Of a stretch of DNA of 64,000 nucleotides, positions 24,159 to 32,227 are shown one piece after another; positions within the stretch are counted from its first letter, which is position 1, and every line of letters starts with the position of its first letter. Position numbers and translations under genes: made by a program. Below the pieces are notes generated by a model. It worked only from the letters and a program-made list of their open reading frames with translations. It ran no database searches and was not told the DNA's origin. This stretch comes from an uncultured Prevotella sp. GTDB lineage: Bacteria > Bacteroidota > Bacteroidia > Bacteroidales > Bacteroidaceae. The stretch lies in contig CAMKRS010000004.1 in the NCBI GenBank assembly GCA_946415245.1, positions 1-64,000 on the forward strand, written 5' to 3'.

Positions 24159-25949
24159 ATGAATATTGAAGCATTAATCAGCAAAGCTGCAGGTGAGGCC
24201 GTGAAGGCACTCTATGGGATGGATGCATCTGAGAAGATGCTGCAGCTGCAGAAGACAAGAAGTGAATTTGAGGGAAACCTGACACTCGTGGTGTTCCCCT
24301 TTGTTAAGGCTGCCAAGAAGAGTCCTGAGCAGACAGCACAGGAGATCGGCGATTATCTGGTACAGAACTGCTCTGCTGTGGAGAAGTTCAATGTGGTGAA
24401 AGGTTTCCTCAACCTAAGTATCGGTGACGGTGCATGGGTAGAATTGCTCAGTGCCATCGATGCCGACGACAACTTTGGAATGAAGAAAGCAACTGATGAC
24501 TCGCCACTCGTGATGATTGAATACTCTTCGCCCAACACCAATAAGCCCCTCCACCTCGGTCATGTACGCAACAACCTGCTTGGTTGGTCGCTGGCACAAA
24601 TTATGGAGGCCAACGGAAACAAGGTGGTGAAGACCAATATCGTAAACGATCGTGGAATTCACATCTGTAAATCGATGCTCGCCTGGCTGAAATACGGTAA
24701 TGGCGAGACACCTGAGTCTTCTGGCAAAAAAGGCGACCATCTGATTGGCGACTACTATGTGGCCTTCGATAAGCACTATCGCGAGGAGGTCAAGGAACTC
24801 GTCGCCCAAGGAATGGATGAGGAGAAAGCTAAGCAGGAAGCCCCACTCATCAAGGAGGCTCACGAAATGCTGGTCAAGTGGGAACAGAACGATCCTGAGG
24901 TGCGTGCCCTTTGGGAAAAGATGAACAACTGGGTATATGCAGGCTTCGACGAGACTTATAAAAAACTGGGTGTCGCATTCGACAAGATATATTATGAGTC
25001 ACAAACCTATTTGAAGGGAAAGGCCAAAGTAGAAGAAGGTCTCGCTAAAGGTCTCTTTGAACGTCATGAGGACAATTCCGTTTGGGCTGATCTTACCAAT
25101 GAAGGTCTTGATCAAAAGTTGCTGCTCCGTAGCGATGGCACCAGCGTCTATATGACACAGGACATCGGAACTGCTGAGATGCGTTTCCAGGATTATCCCA
25201 TCGACAAGATGATCTACGTAGTGGGTAATGAGCAGAACTACCACTTCCAAGTGCTCTCCATCTTGCTCGATCGCTTAGGCTTCAAATGGGGCAAGGAGCT
25301 TGTTCATTTCTCCTACGGAATGGTGGAACTACCCAATGGTAAGATGAAGAGTCGTGAGGGAACCGTTGTTGATGCAGACGATCTGATGCAGCTGATGGTC
25401 GATGATGCCTTGAAGACTTCGATGGAACTGGGCAAATTCGACGATATGAGCGAGGCAGAGCGCAATGAAATAGCCCGTATCGTGGGCATGGGTGCTCTGA
25501 AGTACTTCATCCTCAAGGTCGATGCCCGTAAGAATATGCTTTTCAATCCTGAGGAGAGTATCGACTTCAATGGTAACACGGGTCCCTTCATTCAGTACAC
25601 CTACGCCCGTATCCGCTCAATCCTCCGCAAGGCGCAGGATATTCCGAGTGATCTGAATACTCTGAATAATCTGAGTACTCTGAGTGAGAAGGAGGTAGAA
25701 CTCATCCAGAAGATGAACGAATTTGGTGCAGCTGTCGAGCAGGCGGGTAAGGACTACTCACCCTCTGGCATCGCCAACTACTGTTACGAGCTCACCAAGG
25801 TGTTTAATCAGTTCTACCACGACTACTCTATTCTCAACGAGCCTGATGAACAGAAGAAGCTCTTCCGCCTCGTGTTGGCTAAGAATGTAGCCAAGATTAT
25901 CAAGAATGGTATGGGTCTGCTTGGCATTGAGGTGCCTGAGCGCATGTAA
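24159..25949 (+). CDS. argS: Arginyl-tRNA synthetase
   Basis: 596 residues, normal length. The N-terminal Add-1 domain, the HIGH-type motif in SPNTNKPLHLGHVRNNLLG, the KMKSREG variant of KMSKS, and the C-terminal anticodon-binding DALR domain ending GLLGIEVPERM are present. It charges tRNA-Arg. Residues about 498-512 (DLNTLNNLSTLSEK) form a three-residue repeat encoded by a nonamer array at the edge of the DALR domain, a probable surface insert. It is divergent from tRNA-Leu and followed six bases later by the RNase H-like gene. Confidence 0.97.
   Translation: MNIEALISKAAGEAVKALYGMDASEKMLQLQKTRSEFEGNLTLVVFPFVKAAKKSPEQTAQEIGDYLVQNCSAVEKFNVVKGFLNLSIGDGAWVELLSAIDADDNFGMKKATDDSPLVMIEYSSPNTNKPLHLGHVRNNLLGWSLAQIMEANGNKVVKTNIVNDRGIHICKSMLAWLKYGNGETPESSGKKGDHLIGDYYVAFDKHYREEVKELVAQGMDEEKAKQEAPLIKEAHEMLVKWEQNDPEVRALWEKMNNWVYAGFDETYKKLGVAFDKIYYESQTYLKGKAKVEEGLAKGLFERHEDNSVWADLTNEGLDQKLLLRSDGTSVYMTQDIGTAEMRFQDYPIDKMIYVVGNEQNYHFQVLSILLDRLGFKWGKELVHFSYGMVELPNGKMKSREGTVVDADDLMQLMVDDALKTSMELGKFDDMSEAERNEIARIVGMGALKYFILKVDARKNMLFNPEESIDFNGNTGPFIQYTYARIRSILRKAQDIPSDLNTLNNLSTLSEKEVELIQKMNEFGAAVEQAGKDYSPSGIANYCYELTKVFNQFYHDYSILNEPDEQKKLFRLVLAKNVAKIIKNGMGLLGIEVPERM
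25648..25683 (+). repeat. Nonamer array RTAMTCTGA (4 copies) inside argS
   Basis: Units GTGATCTGA, ATACTCTGA, ATAATCTGA, GTACTCTGA, each three codons, so the frame is kept for any copy number. The reverse complement matches the nonamers upstream of the STAS gene at 44070. Confidence 0.8.
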
Positions 25950-25955
25950 AATAGA

Positions 25956-26420
25956 ATGAACCAGCAGAATCCTCCTGATTATCGCCACGATACCGTACTG
26001 CCTTTACATCCTGACGTAAGGGCAGACGCTTGGGCGGTAGATGCCGCCTGTTCTGGCAATCCTGGTCCGATGGAGTATCAAGCTATCGATCTACAGACTG
26101 GCTATCAGGTGTTTCATTTCGGCCCCATTCACGGCACTAATAACATCGGAGAATTCCTCGCTATCGTTCACGCTCTAGCCCTCTGTTGGAATCAAGGCCT
26201 GCACAACAAGACCATCTATTCCGACTCTTACAACGCCATCCTCTGGGTTCAGAAGCGCAAATGTAAGACCAAGCTTGAGCGTACCCCTCAGACAGAAAAG
26301 CTCTATCAGATCATTCTGCGAGCCGAGCAATGGCTCAATACCCATAATTTCCGAAACCCCATCATTAAATGGGAAACTTCCAAATGGGGCGAGGTTCCCG
26401 CTGATTTCGGAAGAAAATAG
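25956..26420 (+). CDS. RNase HI-like protein
   Basis: 154 residues. The RNase H fold is indicated by AVDAACSGNPGPMEYQ (first catalytic Asp followed by the typical SGNPG turn), Glu in NNIGEFLAIVHAL, Asp in IYSDSYNAILWVQ, and a final Asp in GEVPADFGRK. It is therefore a type 1 RNase H-like enzyme that would cut RNA in RNA-DNA hybrids. About 25 residues precede the first motif. It follows argS by six bases and ends just before a bidirectional terminator. Confidence 0.82.
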   Translation: MNQQNPPDYRHDTVLPLHPDVRADAWAVDAACSGNPGPMEYQAIDLQTGYQVFHFGPIHGTNNIGEFLAIVHALALCWNQGLHNKTIYSDSYNAILWVQKRKCKTKLERTPQTEKLYQIILRAEQWLNTHNFRNPIIKWETSKWGEVPADFGRK

Positions 26421-26428
26421 ACAAAAAA

Positions 26429-26465
26429 AATCGGCATTGCAAGAAGCAGTGCCGATTCTTTTTAT
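26429..26465. terminator. Bidirectional rho-independent terminator
   Basis: A 12-base-pair stem with one G-U pair (AATCGGCATTGC / GCAGTGCCGATT) is followed by a T-rich tract on the plus strand and, read the other way, by TTTTTTTT on the minus strand. It separates the argS-RNase H transcript from tsf. Confidence 0.9.
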
Positions 26466-26479
26466 TCTTAAGCTAAGTA

Positions 26480-27475
26480 TTAGTCAGCTACGAGTGTGAA
26501 ACGCTTGAAGGCAACGATCTTCAGATCCTTGTCCTGCTTAGCGAGCCACTGAGCAACAGTAGCCTTGTCGCCGTCGCCGAACTGGAACTCCTGGTCAACC
26601 AGACAGCTCTCCTTCAGGAACTTCTGAACACGACCCTTGGCGATGTTCTCAATCATAGGCATCTTCAGCTGAGCCTCACCCTCGACCTTTGCATCAGCAA
26701 TGACCTTACGGGCCTCGTCAGCCTGCTCCTTGGTGAGCCAACCCTTAGCGGTGTTGCTCTCGATGTGATCCTCAGAGTCAACGAGGTTGGGGTTGATGCC
26801 AGCCTTCTTGAGCTTCATCTCCACGAATTTCTCTACCTGCTCCAGCTTGGTCTTCTCAACAGCGGTCTTGTACTCCTCGTCGAGGATCTTCTGGTCAACG
26901 CTCTGGGCGTCGAGAGCCACAGGCTTCATAGCAGCCACCTGCATAGCCACGAGGTGACCCTGCTCAGCAGCAGCCTTATTGGTCTGTACCATGGTGCAGA
27001 GCGTGTGCTTACCCATGTGGTCGTAGATCTCCACATTGTCACCCTCGAGAGTCAGGTAGCCATCGAGCTCCATCTTCTCACCAGTGATACCAGAACGCTG
27101 TGTCACAGCCTCCTGAGCACTCTGACCATTGATGTCGAGAGCCTTCACTGCCTCGAGGTCAGCAGCCTTAGCAGCAATAGCTGCGTCAAGGATAGCCTGA
27201 GTCAGAGCGATGAAGTCAGCACCGTTGGCTACAAAGTCGGTCTCACACTTCAAGGCGAGCATAGCTGCGAAGCCATCCACCTTCTTTACGAGTACACAAC
27301 CATTAGATGTCTCACGGTCGCTACGCTTAGCAGCGATAGCCAGGCCACGCTCACGGAGCAGTTCCTTGGCCTTATCGAAGTCGCCATCAGCCTCGGTCAG
27401 AGCCTTCTTTACGTCAGCCAGACCAGCGCCGGTCATTGCGCGAAGCTTCTTGATATCGTCAATTGAAATTGCCAT
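26480..27475 (-). CDS. tsf: Elongation factor Ts
   Basis: 331 residues, typical of Bacteroidales. The N-terminal UBA-like domain includes LRAMTGAGLADVKKAL, followed by the core CETDFVAN motif that contacts EF-Tu. It recycles EF-Tu from GDP to GTP form. It is the last gene of the rplM-rpsI-rpsB-tsf operon, separated from rpsB by 42 bases containing an octamer array. Confidence 0.97.
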   Translation of the reverse strand: MAISIDDIKKLRAMTGAGLADVKKALTEADGDFDKAKELLRERGLAIAAKRSDRETSNGCVLVKKVDGFAAMLALKCETDFVANGADFIALTQAILDAAIAAKAADLEAVKALDINGQSAQEAVTQRSGITGEKMELDGYLTLEGDNVEIYDHMGKHTLCTMVQTNKAAAEQGHLVAMQVAAMKPVALDAQSVDQKILDEEYKTAVEKTKLEQVEKFVEMKLKKAGINPNLVDSEDHIESNTAKGWLTKEQADEARKVIADAKVEGEAQLKMPMIENIAKGRVQKFLKESCLVDQEFQFGDGDKATVAQWLAKQDKDLKIVAFKRFTLVAD

Positions 27476-27479
27476 TTTA

Positions 27480-27511
27480 TTTACCTTTTTACTTTTTTAC
27501 CTTTTTACCTT
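27480..27511 (+). repeat. Octamer array TTTACCTT (4 copies)
   Basis: Units TTTACCTT, TTTACTTT, TTTACCTT, TTTACCTT in the rpsB-tsf gap. Same family as the arrays at 52287 and 52374. Confidence 0.8.
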
Positions 27512-27517
27512 TAACTA

Positions 27518-28390
27518 TTACTCAGCGGCGGGAGCCTCTTCCTCAGCAGGAGCAGCCTCCTCAACGGGAGCTTCCTCAGCAGCAGGAGCCTCAGCTACGG
27601 GAGCCTCTTCCTTGCGAGCCTTGCGAGCCTGACGACGGGGCTTTACCTCCTCCTCGTCAACCTCAGCCTGAGCGTCAGCAGCCTTCTCGTCGGCCTTCTC
27701 TGCCTTACGCTCCTCGATACCCTCAGCCATAGCAGCGCAGCAAGCATTGAGAATCACCTCAACACTATCCTTAGCGTCGTCGTTGGCAGGAATTACGAAG
27801 TCGATATTGTTGGGGTCAGAGTTGGTATCAACAATACCGAATACGGGGATACCCAGACGGTTAGCCTCGCGAACGGCAATCTGCTCCTTCAGCACGTCTA
27901 CAACGAACAGAGCGCTGGGCAGACGGGTCAGGTCGGCGATAGAACCGAGGTTCTTCTCCAACTTAGCACGCTGACGGGTAATCTGCAGCAGCTCGCGCTT
28001 TGACAGGTTACCAAATGTACCATCATTCATCAACTTGTCGATGTTCGCCATTTTCTTCACGGCCTTGCGAATCGTGGGGAAGTTGGTGAGCATACCACCG
28101 GGCCAACGCTCGATGACGTAAGGCATATTAATGCTTGTAGCCTTCTCAGCAACCACTTCCTTGGTCTGTTTTTTAGTAGCGACGAACAGCACCTTCTTGC
28201 CACTCTTGACAATCTGCTTCAGTGCCTCGGCAGCCTCGTCGATTTTAACGGCTGTCTTGTGCAGGTCGATGATATGAATACCATTACGCTCGGTATAGAT
28301 GTAGGGAGCCATTGCGGGGTTCCACTTACGCTTCAGGTGGCCGAAGTGACAGCCTGCCTGCAGCAACTGGTCAAAATTTGTTCTTGCCAT
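27518..28390 (-). CDS. rpsB: Ribosomal protein S2
   Basis: 290 residues. The S2 core (FDQLLQAGCHFGHLKRKWNP, then WPGGMLTNFPTIRKAVKK, and FGIVDTNSDPN) ends near residue 225. A tail of about 60 residues rich in Ala, Glu, Pro and Lys follows (APVAEAPAAEEAPVEEAAPA), low-complexity and probably disordered, as in many Bacteroidales S2 proteins. The gene is preceded by a 113-base gap with candidate regulatory hairpins. Confidence 0.97.
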   Translation of the reverse strand: MARTNFDQLLQAGCHFGHLKRKWNPAMAPYIYTERNGIHIIDLHKTAVKIDEAAEALKQIVKSGKKVLFVATKKQTKEVVAEKATSINMPYVIERWPGGMLTNFPTIRKAVKKMANIDKLMNDGTFGNLSKRELLQITRQRAKLEKNLGSIADLTRLPSALFVVDVLKEQIAVREANRLGIPVFGIVDTNSDPNNIDFVIPANDDAKDSVEVILNACCAAMAEGIEERKAEKADEKAADAQAEVDEEEVKPRRQARKARKEEAPVAEAPAAEEAPVEEAAPAEEEAPAAE

Positions 28391-28504
28391 TTTGTTTTCT
28401 TGCTTTTTAAATTGTTTACTTTCTTTTTAATTCTAGTTAGAATCAGCCCGATGGTAGTCCAAAAGAATCCAACGGGTTTAGATACTAAACGTGTCCAGCA
28501 TCGA
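28391..28504 (-). ncRNA. Structured rpsB leader, candidate
   Basis: Between rpsI and rpsB, the transcript can form hairpin GTTTAG-TAT-CTAAAC (28476-28490) and stem CCCG-T-TGG / CCA-T-CGGG (28447-28476), then ATTCTA-AC-TAGAAT. This fits a ribosomal-protein autoregulatory leader, but no known family is recognised. Confidence 0.4.
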
Positions 28505-28891
28505 TTAACGCTTACTGAACTGGAAGCGACGACGAGCCTTGGGCTGACCTGGCTTCTTACGCTCTACCTCACGGCTGTCGCGTGTCAGGAAACCTTCGTC
28601 CTTCAGCTTCTTCTTGTCCTCTTCGTTGATCTTCACCAAAGCACGGGCGATAGCGAGGCGGAGAGCCTGGCTCTGACCTGTGAAACCACCACCGTCGAGG
28701 TTGGCCTTGATGTCATACTTCTCAGCGACCTCCAGCAGGTTCAGCGGCTGCTTCACCACATACTGCAGGATGGCTGACGGGAAATAAACTTCTAAATCCT
28801 TCTTGTTGATCGTGATCTTGCCTGTACCCTCAGAAACATATACGCGGGCTACAGAACTCTTGCGACGACCTATTGCGTTAATTACTTCCAT
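28505..28891 (-). CDS. rpsI: Ribosomal protein S9
   Basis: 128 residues. The signature GGGFTGQSQALRLAIARAL and the basic C-terminus KKPGQPKARRRFQFSKR, whose last residues reach the P-site tRNA, are present. It follows rplM by nine bases, the standard L13-S9 pair. Confidence 0.97.
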   Translation of the reverse strand: MEVINAIGRRKSSVARVYVSEGTGKITINKKDLEVYFPSAILQYVVKQPLNLLEVAEKYDIKANLDGGGFTGQSQALRLAIARALVKINEEDKKKLKDEGFLTRDSREVERKKPGQPKARRRFQFSKR

Positions 28892-28900
28892 CTTTCCTTA

Positions 28901-29362
28901 TTATTTATACTGGTTAATATCAATTGCCTTCGGCTTCTGAGCCTCGTGCGGATGTTCTGTACCCTCATAGATGTAGAGGTTGTTCAGCAGGCTGCGTCCG
29001 AGAGGACCCTTTGGCAGCATACCCTTTACGGCGTGACGGAGGAACTTCTCCACACCACCATTGCGCTTGCGAAGCTCGGCGGGAGTCTGGAAGCGCTGGC
29101 CACCAGGATAGCCCGTGTAGCGGGTATAGACCTTATCAGTCTCTTTCTTACCAGTGAATACCACCTTATCGGCATTGATAAGGATGACGTTGTCACCGCA
29201 ATCAACATGCGGGGTGAAAGTTGGCTTGTACTTTCCGCGAATGAGCTTTGCTACCTTAGAAGCGAGACGACCAACAACCTGGTCTGTGGCATCGATCACC
29301 ACCCACTCCTTCTTCGCTGTTTCCTTGTTCACGGAAATAGTCTTGTAACTTAAAGTGTTCAT
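28901..29362 (-). CDS. rplM: Ribosomal protein L13
   Basis: 153 residues from the ATG at 29362 (MNTLSYKTISVNK), the usual family start. WVVIDATDQVVGRLASKVAK, the ISRRRHxx-equivalent region DKVYTRYTGYPGG and the C-terminal PLGRSLLNNLYIYEG block are clear. An in-frame extension upstream to 29479 is leader RNA rather than protein. It heads the operon rplM-rpsI-rpsB-tsf behind a 200-base leader. Confidence 0.97.
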   Translation of the reverse strand: MNTLSYKTISVNKETAKKEWVVIDATDQVVGRLASKVAKLIRGKYKPTFTPHVDCGDNVILINADKVVFTGKKETDKVYTRYTGYPGGQRFQTPAELRKRNGGVEKFLRHAVKGMLPKGPLGRSLLNNLYIYEGTEHPHEAQKPKAIDINQYK

Positions 29363-29560
29363 TTTTAATTTTACTACTAAAAAACAGTTTAACTTATTAA
29401 TTAATGTACGCACATAAACCCACATCCGAGGTCTAACTCCCGGCTGCAAGTCTAACGAACGTAAGAAACGCTGATTCACGAACCGCTACGCCCGGCCAAA
29501 GACGCCGCTATTCACACAACATTTCACGGGGATTCTAAGTCTCTCCCCTAAATCGGACTG
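29363..29560 (-). ncRNA. Long rplM 5' leader, candidate regulatory RNA
   Basis: About 200 bases lie between the promoter and the rplM ATG. Hairpins include GGGGA...TCCCC (29528-29548) and CCGGG-AGTTAGAC-CTCGG, and TTAGAC occurs twice. No gene lies here. Such leaders often bind the encoded ribosomal protein; that role is inferred. Confidence 0.45.
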
Positions 29561-29576
29561 CAAAGGTACAAAGATA
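29561..29576 (-). promoter_or_regulatory. Two abutting -7 elements of the rplM operon
   Basis: On the minus strand TATCTTTG (29569-29576) is followed directly by TACCTTTG (29561-29568). Either could set the start of transcription. The upstream one overlaps the ATAATTG heptamer array. Confidence 0.65.
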
Positions 29577-29608
29577 ATTGATAATTGATAATTGACAATT
29601 GATAATTA
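29574..29608 (+). repeat. Heptamer array ATAATTG (5 copies)
   Basis: ATAATTG three times, then ACAATTG and ATAATTA. It occupies the -33 region of the rplM promoters. Confidence 0.85.
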
Positions 29609-29660
29609 TGCGTTGATTTAAGATTATTTAACTGAATTAAGCATCTTTAAGTGTTGTTTT

Positions 29661-29691
29661 TTGGTAGAACGGGGAATTTTTCTTATCTTTG
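29661..29691 (+). promoter_or_regulatory. Promoter of the small lipoprotein gene
   Basis: TTG (29661-29663) and TATCTTTG (29684-29691) are 20 bases apart. The ATG at 29710 follows 18 bases later. Confidence 0.7.
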
Positions 29692-29709
29692 CCGAAAATT
29701 CGGAAAGAG

Positions 29710-29937
29710 ATGAAAAAGAAGTTTTTCAATAGCCGTTTCTTCAGACAATTGCTGAGCATCTTGGGTTTCGGTTCTGCGGCATTCGTTTTCTCAGCCTGTT
29801 ACGGACCTGTTCCCAGAGAATACCAGAATGGGGCCTATGCAGACAGCGTCAGCACCAGCCTTCAAGCCACGCTTGAGGGAGCAGACACGCTTTCTACGGC
29901 TGCTCCCAATGCTGAAGTGACGGATTCTATCCAATAA
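29710..29937 (+). CDS. Small lipoprotein of unknown function
   Basis: 75 residues from the ATG at 29710 (MKKKFFNSRFFRQLLSILGF). The hydrophobic segment ends at FSACYG, a plausible lipobox Cys at about residue 30, leaving a mature part of about 45 residues that is rich in Ser, Thr and Ala. Its remains YGPVPREYQNG resemble short radical SAM-associated lipoproteins seen in Bacteroidales, though no partner enzyme is nearby. It has its own promoter and stands alone on the plus strand. A longer reading starts at TTG in the promoter. Confidence 0.75.
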   Translation: MKKKFFNSRFFRQLLSILGFGSAAFVFSACYGPVPREYQNGAYADSVSTSLQATLEGADTLSTAAPNAEVTDSIQ

Positions 29938-29949
29938 TCACCCGAAGTC

Positions 29950-31104
29950 TTATTTGTTCTTCTTGCGGTAGAAGAAACTGCCAACGGCAATGGCGATGAC
30001 GAAGAACGTCACAACAAAAGCCCAGACATTCGTCACGCGAGAAGTGGCGGTGATAACGTAGTCGTGAGGGATCATACGCTCGGCAGTGAACTTATAGCGA
30101 ACAATGTTTCCCTCTGAAATTCCAATGCCGCTATCAAGTATCTTACCTGGCATAACGAGTTCATACTGAAAGCCCATCATCGTTGTCAGAAGCTTATATC
30201 CGCGATACTTTTGGTTCATTACCCATTCCAGTTTTTCATTGTCATGAAAAAGTGACAAATCCGAATAAACATCCGAATGATAGTAGTCTTTCAGGATGTC
30301 GCTAATCTGCTTGCCCATATCTTCCAACGACATATTCTGGACGGCAGGCAATTTGACGAGTGTATCCCTCAGAGTCTGGAACCGCTCTTGGCTAACGGGC
30401 GGATTCTTCAGTTCCTTATAATAAACTTGACCAATATAGTCGTAGACATAGGCGAATGCATTGGCATTGAGCCACTGGCTGACTTTCGTCTCAATACCAT
30501 CGAGCATCTCTTTTTGTTCTGCCCCGCTGAGACCCTTTGTCAAGTCAGGCTGTCCCGTGTACCAATAGGACGCCGTATCGGCACTCAGATAGTTCTCAAT
30601 GGGAATGGGGAAATAATGCTTGGAGTCAAGAATGGAAAAGGTTTCTTCGAAGACATAGTCCGTATAGAACCATTTGAAGTGCTTCTCCAACGTACTCTTT
30701 GCATCAAACTGTTTATCGATTACATGGGTTAACGAGTCACTCATCTCGCTGACCGACTGATAATCGCGTTTGCAATGCAGCAGGATCTTACTGGCGACAC
30801 TTTGCTTGGGATAAACGCGTTGCAGACTGTCCCACTGCTCCTGGGTCATAGGCACAGGACGTCGCAAAGAATCTTCGCCTACAACAGACCAAGTGCGCTC
30901 CCAGTCCGTTCCAAAGACCAGGCAATGGTCTTCAATGGGTTCGTCTGCCTTAGCCATAACGCCTTGGGGATAGGGATGGAAGGAAATCTCCCGACTGCAG
31001 GTGCCATCTTCGTTGATGATGGTCAGCATCGTGGACTCGTCATTGTTACAGGAGGTCAACAGCACTACGGCTATCAGACCTATCAATACTCTATTTGTTT
31101 TCAT
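29950..31104 (-). CDS. Lipoprotein with C-terminal membrane helix, unknown function
   Basis: 384 residues. A lipoprotein signal MKTNRVLIGLIAVVLLTSC is followed by about 335 residues of mixed sequence without a motif I know, then a membrane helix near residues 358-378 (VWAFVVTFFVIAIAVGSFFY) and a KKNK end. Being anchored at both ends suggests the body is periplasmic. It is the third gene of an ECF sigma operon and overlaps the anti-sigma-like gene by 14 bases; it may be an envelope sensor or effector of that system. Confidence 0.8.
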   Translation of the reverse strand: MKTNRVLIGLIAVVLLTSCNNDESTMLTIINEDGTCSREISFHPYPQGVMAKADEPIEDHCLVFGTDWERTWSVVGEDSLRRPVPMTQEQWDSLQRVYPKQSVASKILLHCKRDYQSVSEMSDSLTHVIDKQFDAKSTLEKHFKWFYTDYVFEETFSILDSKHYFPIPIENYLSADTASYWYTGQPDLTKGLSGAEQKEMLDGIETKVSQWLNANAFAYVYDYIGQVYYKELKNPPVSQERFQTLRDTLVKLPAVQNMSLEDMGKQISDILKDYYHSDVYSDLSLFHDNEKLEWVMNQKYRGYKLLTTMMGFQYELVMPGKILDSGIGISEGNIVRYKFTAERMIPHDYVITATSRVTNVWAFVVTFFVIAIAVGSFFYRKKNK

Positions 31105-31558
31105 TGCTCAGGAGTTTTAATTGTTTGTAAGTATCAGGTTGTGCCTCCCTGTATTCCAAATAGCACATCAGAATTTCCCGGGGTGTTCCTTCTGTGCAGT
31201 ATGCTGGTGCGGGGATTGGCTGTTCTTTCTTCACCTTATTATTATATGCGGTCTCTACCTTAACTACAGGCTCCTGTTGTAAATAGAGAAACAGTCCCAC
31301 TAAGTAAATGGCCGCTACTGATGAGATGATTCTTAAGGCGATGATGAGGGCTGAGGGCTTTTGTTTTCTCTGTGCCACAATGGCGTCGTATTCAGCCTCA
31401 CCAAGAGTGAGTTCGCCGAGCATCATGCTGACGGCCTGCCAGTCATCAGGCAGATCCTGACGCTGTTGCAGCTCAAGAGCCAGCATTTGCTCTTCTGCTG
31501 GCGAGGTCTCGCCTGCGAGATACTTGTCAATCAGATTCTGTATATCTTTGTTTGTCAT
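31091..31558 (-). CDS. Putative anti-sigma-like membrane protein
   Basis: 155 residues. The N-terminus DIQNLIDKYLAGETSPAEEQ resembles the beginnings of Bacteroidota anti-sigma/FecR proteins (YLAGETSPEEE), followed by a single membrane helix near residues 72-92 and a short periplasmic tail. There is no FecR sensor domain. It overlaps the sigma gene by four bases and the next lipoprotein gene by 14, so the three are translationally linked. The role is inferred from sequence start, topology and position. Confidence 0.78.
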   Translation of the reverse strand: MTNKDIQNLIDKYLAGETSPAEEQMLALELQQRQDLPDDWQAVSMMLGELTLGEAEYDAIVAQRKQKPSALIIALRIISSVAAIYLVGLFLYLQQEPVVKVETAYNNKVKKEQPIPAPAYCTEGTPREILMCYLEYREAQPDTYKQLKLLSNENK

Positions 31559-32073
31559 TGTTTCATCCTCCTTTTAAGTTCTGTGAATACTTTCTTTCGT
31601 GCTGCTGAGACCATTGCGATGATTGAGGGTTTGGGGATTCCCGTCCGTTCTGCGACCTCATCCGTTGAGAGCCCTTCTATCTGTCGCATCTCGAAAAGCT
31701 CGCGTTCTCGCAGTTTCAGCAAGGCCATCGCTTCTGATAATAGTCGCTGGGTATCTTGTGCCTCCAGCTGTGCCTCTGGCGAGTTGTAACAGGGGGACGG
31801 TTCTTTTGTTACATTATCAAGTGGTCTCACGAAATTAGAGTCCCTATGTGATGATTTCCGATACATGCTTACGCAGCAGTTCTTCGCCACTCTGACGGCC
31901 AATACTTCCACATTACGCCCAGCATCGATGTGCTCCAGATAGCGCCAGAGCTGCACCATCGTTTCCTGAGCAGCATCTTCTGCATCCTCTTTGTTGCCGA
32001 AGAAGTCGAGTCCGACTTTCAGCACTCTTTGGCGCAACTGCGCAGCGATATGTTCGAATTCTGAGCGTGTCAT
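31555..32073 (-). CDS. RNA polymerase ECF-type sigma-70 factor
   Basis: 172 residues. Region 2: FGNKEDAEDAAQETMVQLWRYLE and LAVRVAKNCCVSMYRK. Region 4: LLKLRERELFEMRQIEGLST, then DEVAERTGIPKPSIIAMVSAARKKVF, the -35-binding helix-turn-helix. First gene of a three-gene minus-strand operon with the same layout as the one at 1-2004. No clear TAnnTTTG lies directly upstream, so it may be autoregulated or read from another promoter. Confidence 0.92.
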   Translation of the reverse strand: MTRSEFEHIAAQLRQRVLKVGLDFFGNKEDAEDAAQETMVQLWRYLEHIDAGRNVEVLAVRVAKNCCVSMYRKSSHRDSNFVRPLDNVTKEPSPCYNSPEAQLEAQDTQRLLSEAMALLKLRERELFEMRQIEGLSTDEVAERTGIPKPSIIAMVSAARKKVFTELKRRMKQ

Positions 32074-32131
32074 ACATCTATAATACGCAGAAAACGAAGA
32101 ATTATTAAGTTGAAAAGTATCTTTTTTTATA

Positions 32132-32194
32132 ATAACCCACCCTTATCGCGCAATAAGTGTGGGTTATTTTAAAATAAGGGATGGTTATCGCTAT
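32132..32194. repeat. 21-base-period palindromic array (site 2)
   Basis: Units starting ATAACCC (32132), ATAAGTG (32153) and ATAAGGG (32174) are exactly 21 bases apart and each carries a TTAT about 11 bases on. Arms AATAACCCAC and GTGGGTTATT (32131-32168) form a strong hairpin. It resembles the array at 19534 and lies between the sigma gene and the 32228 gene. Confidence 0.7.
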
Positions 32195-32227
32195 TATATT
32201 GAAGTAACAATTGTCACGCTAATCAAT

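Noticed and set aside
29363..29479. An N-terminal extension of L13
   Set aside because: It translates the leader; the ATG at 29362 gives the standard L13 start and a promoter and hairpins lie upstream.
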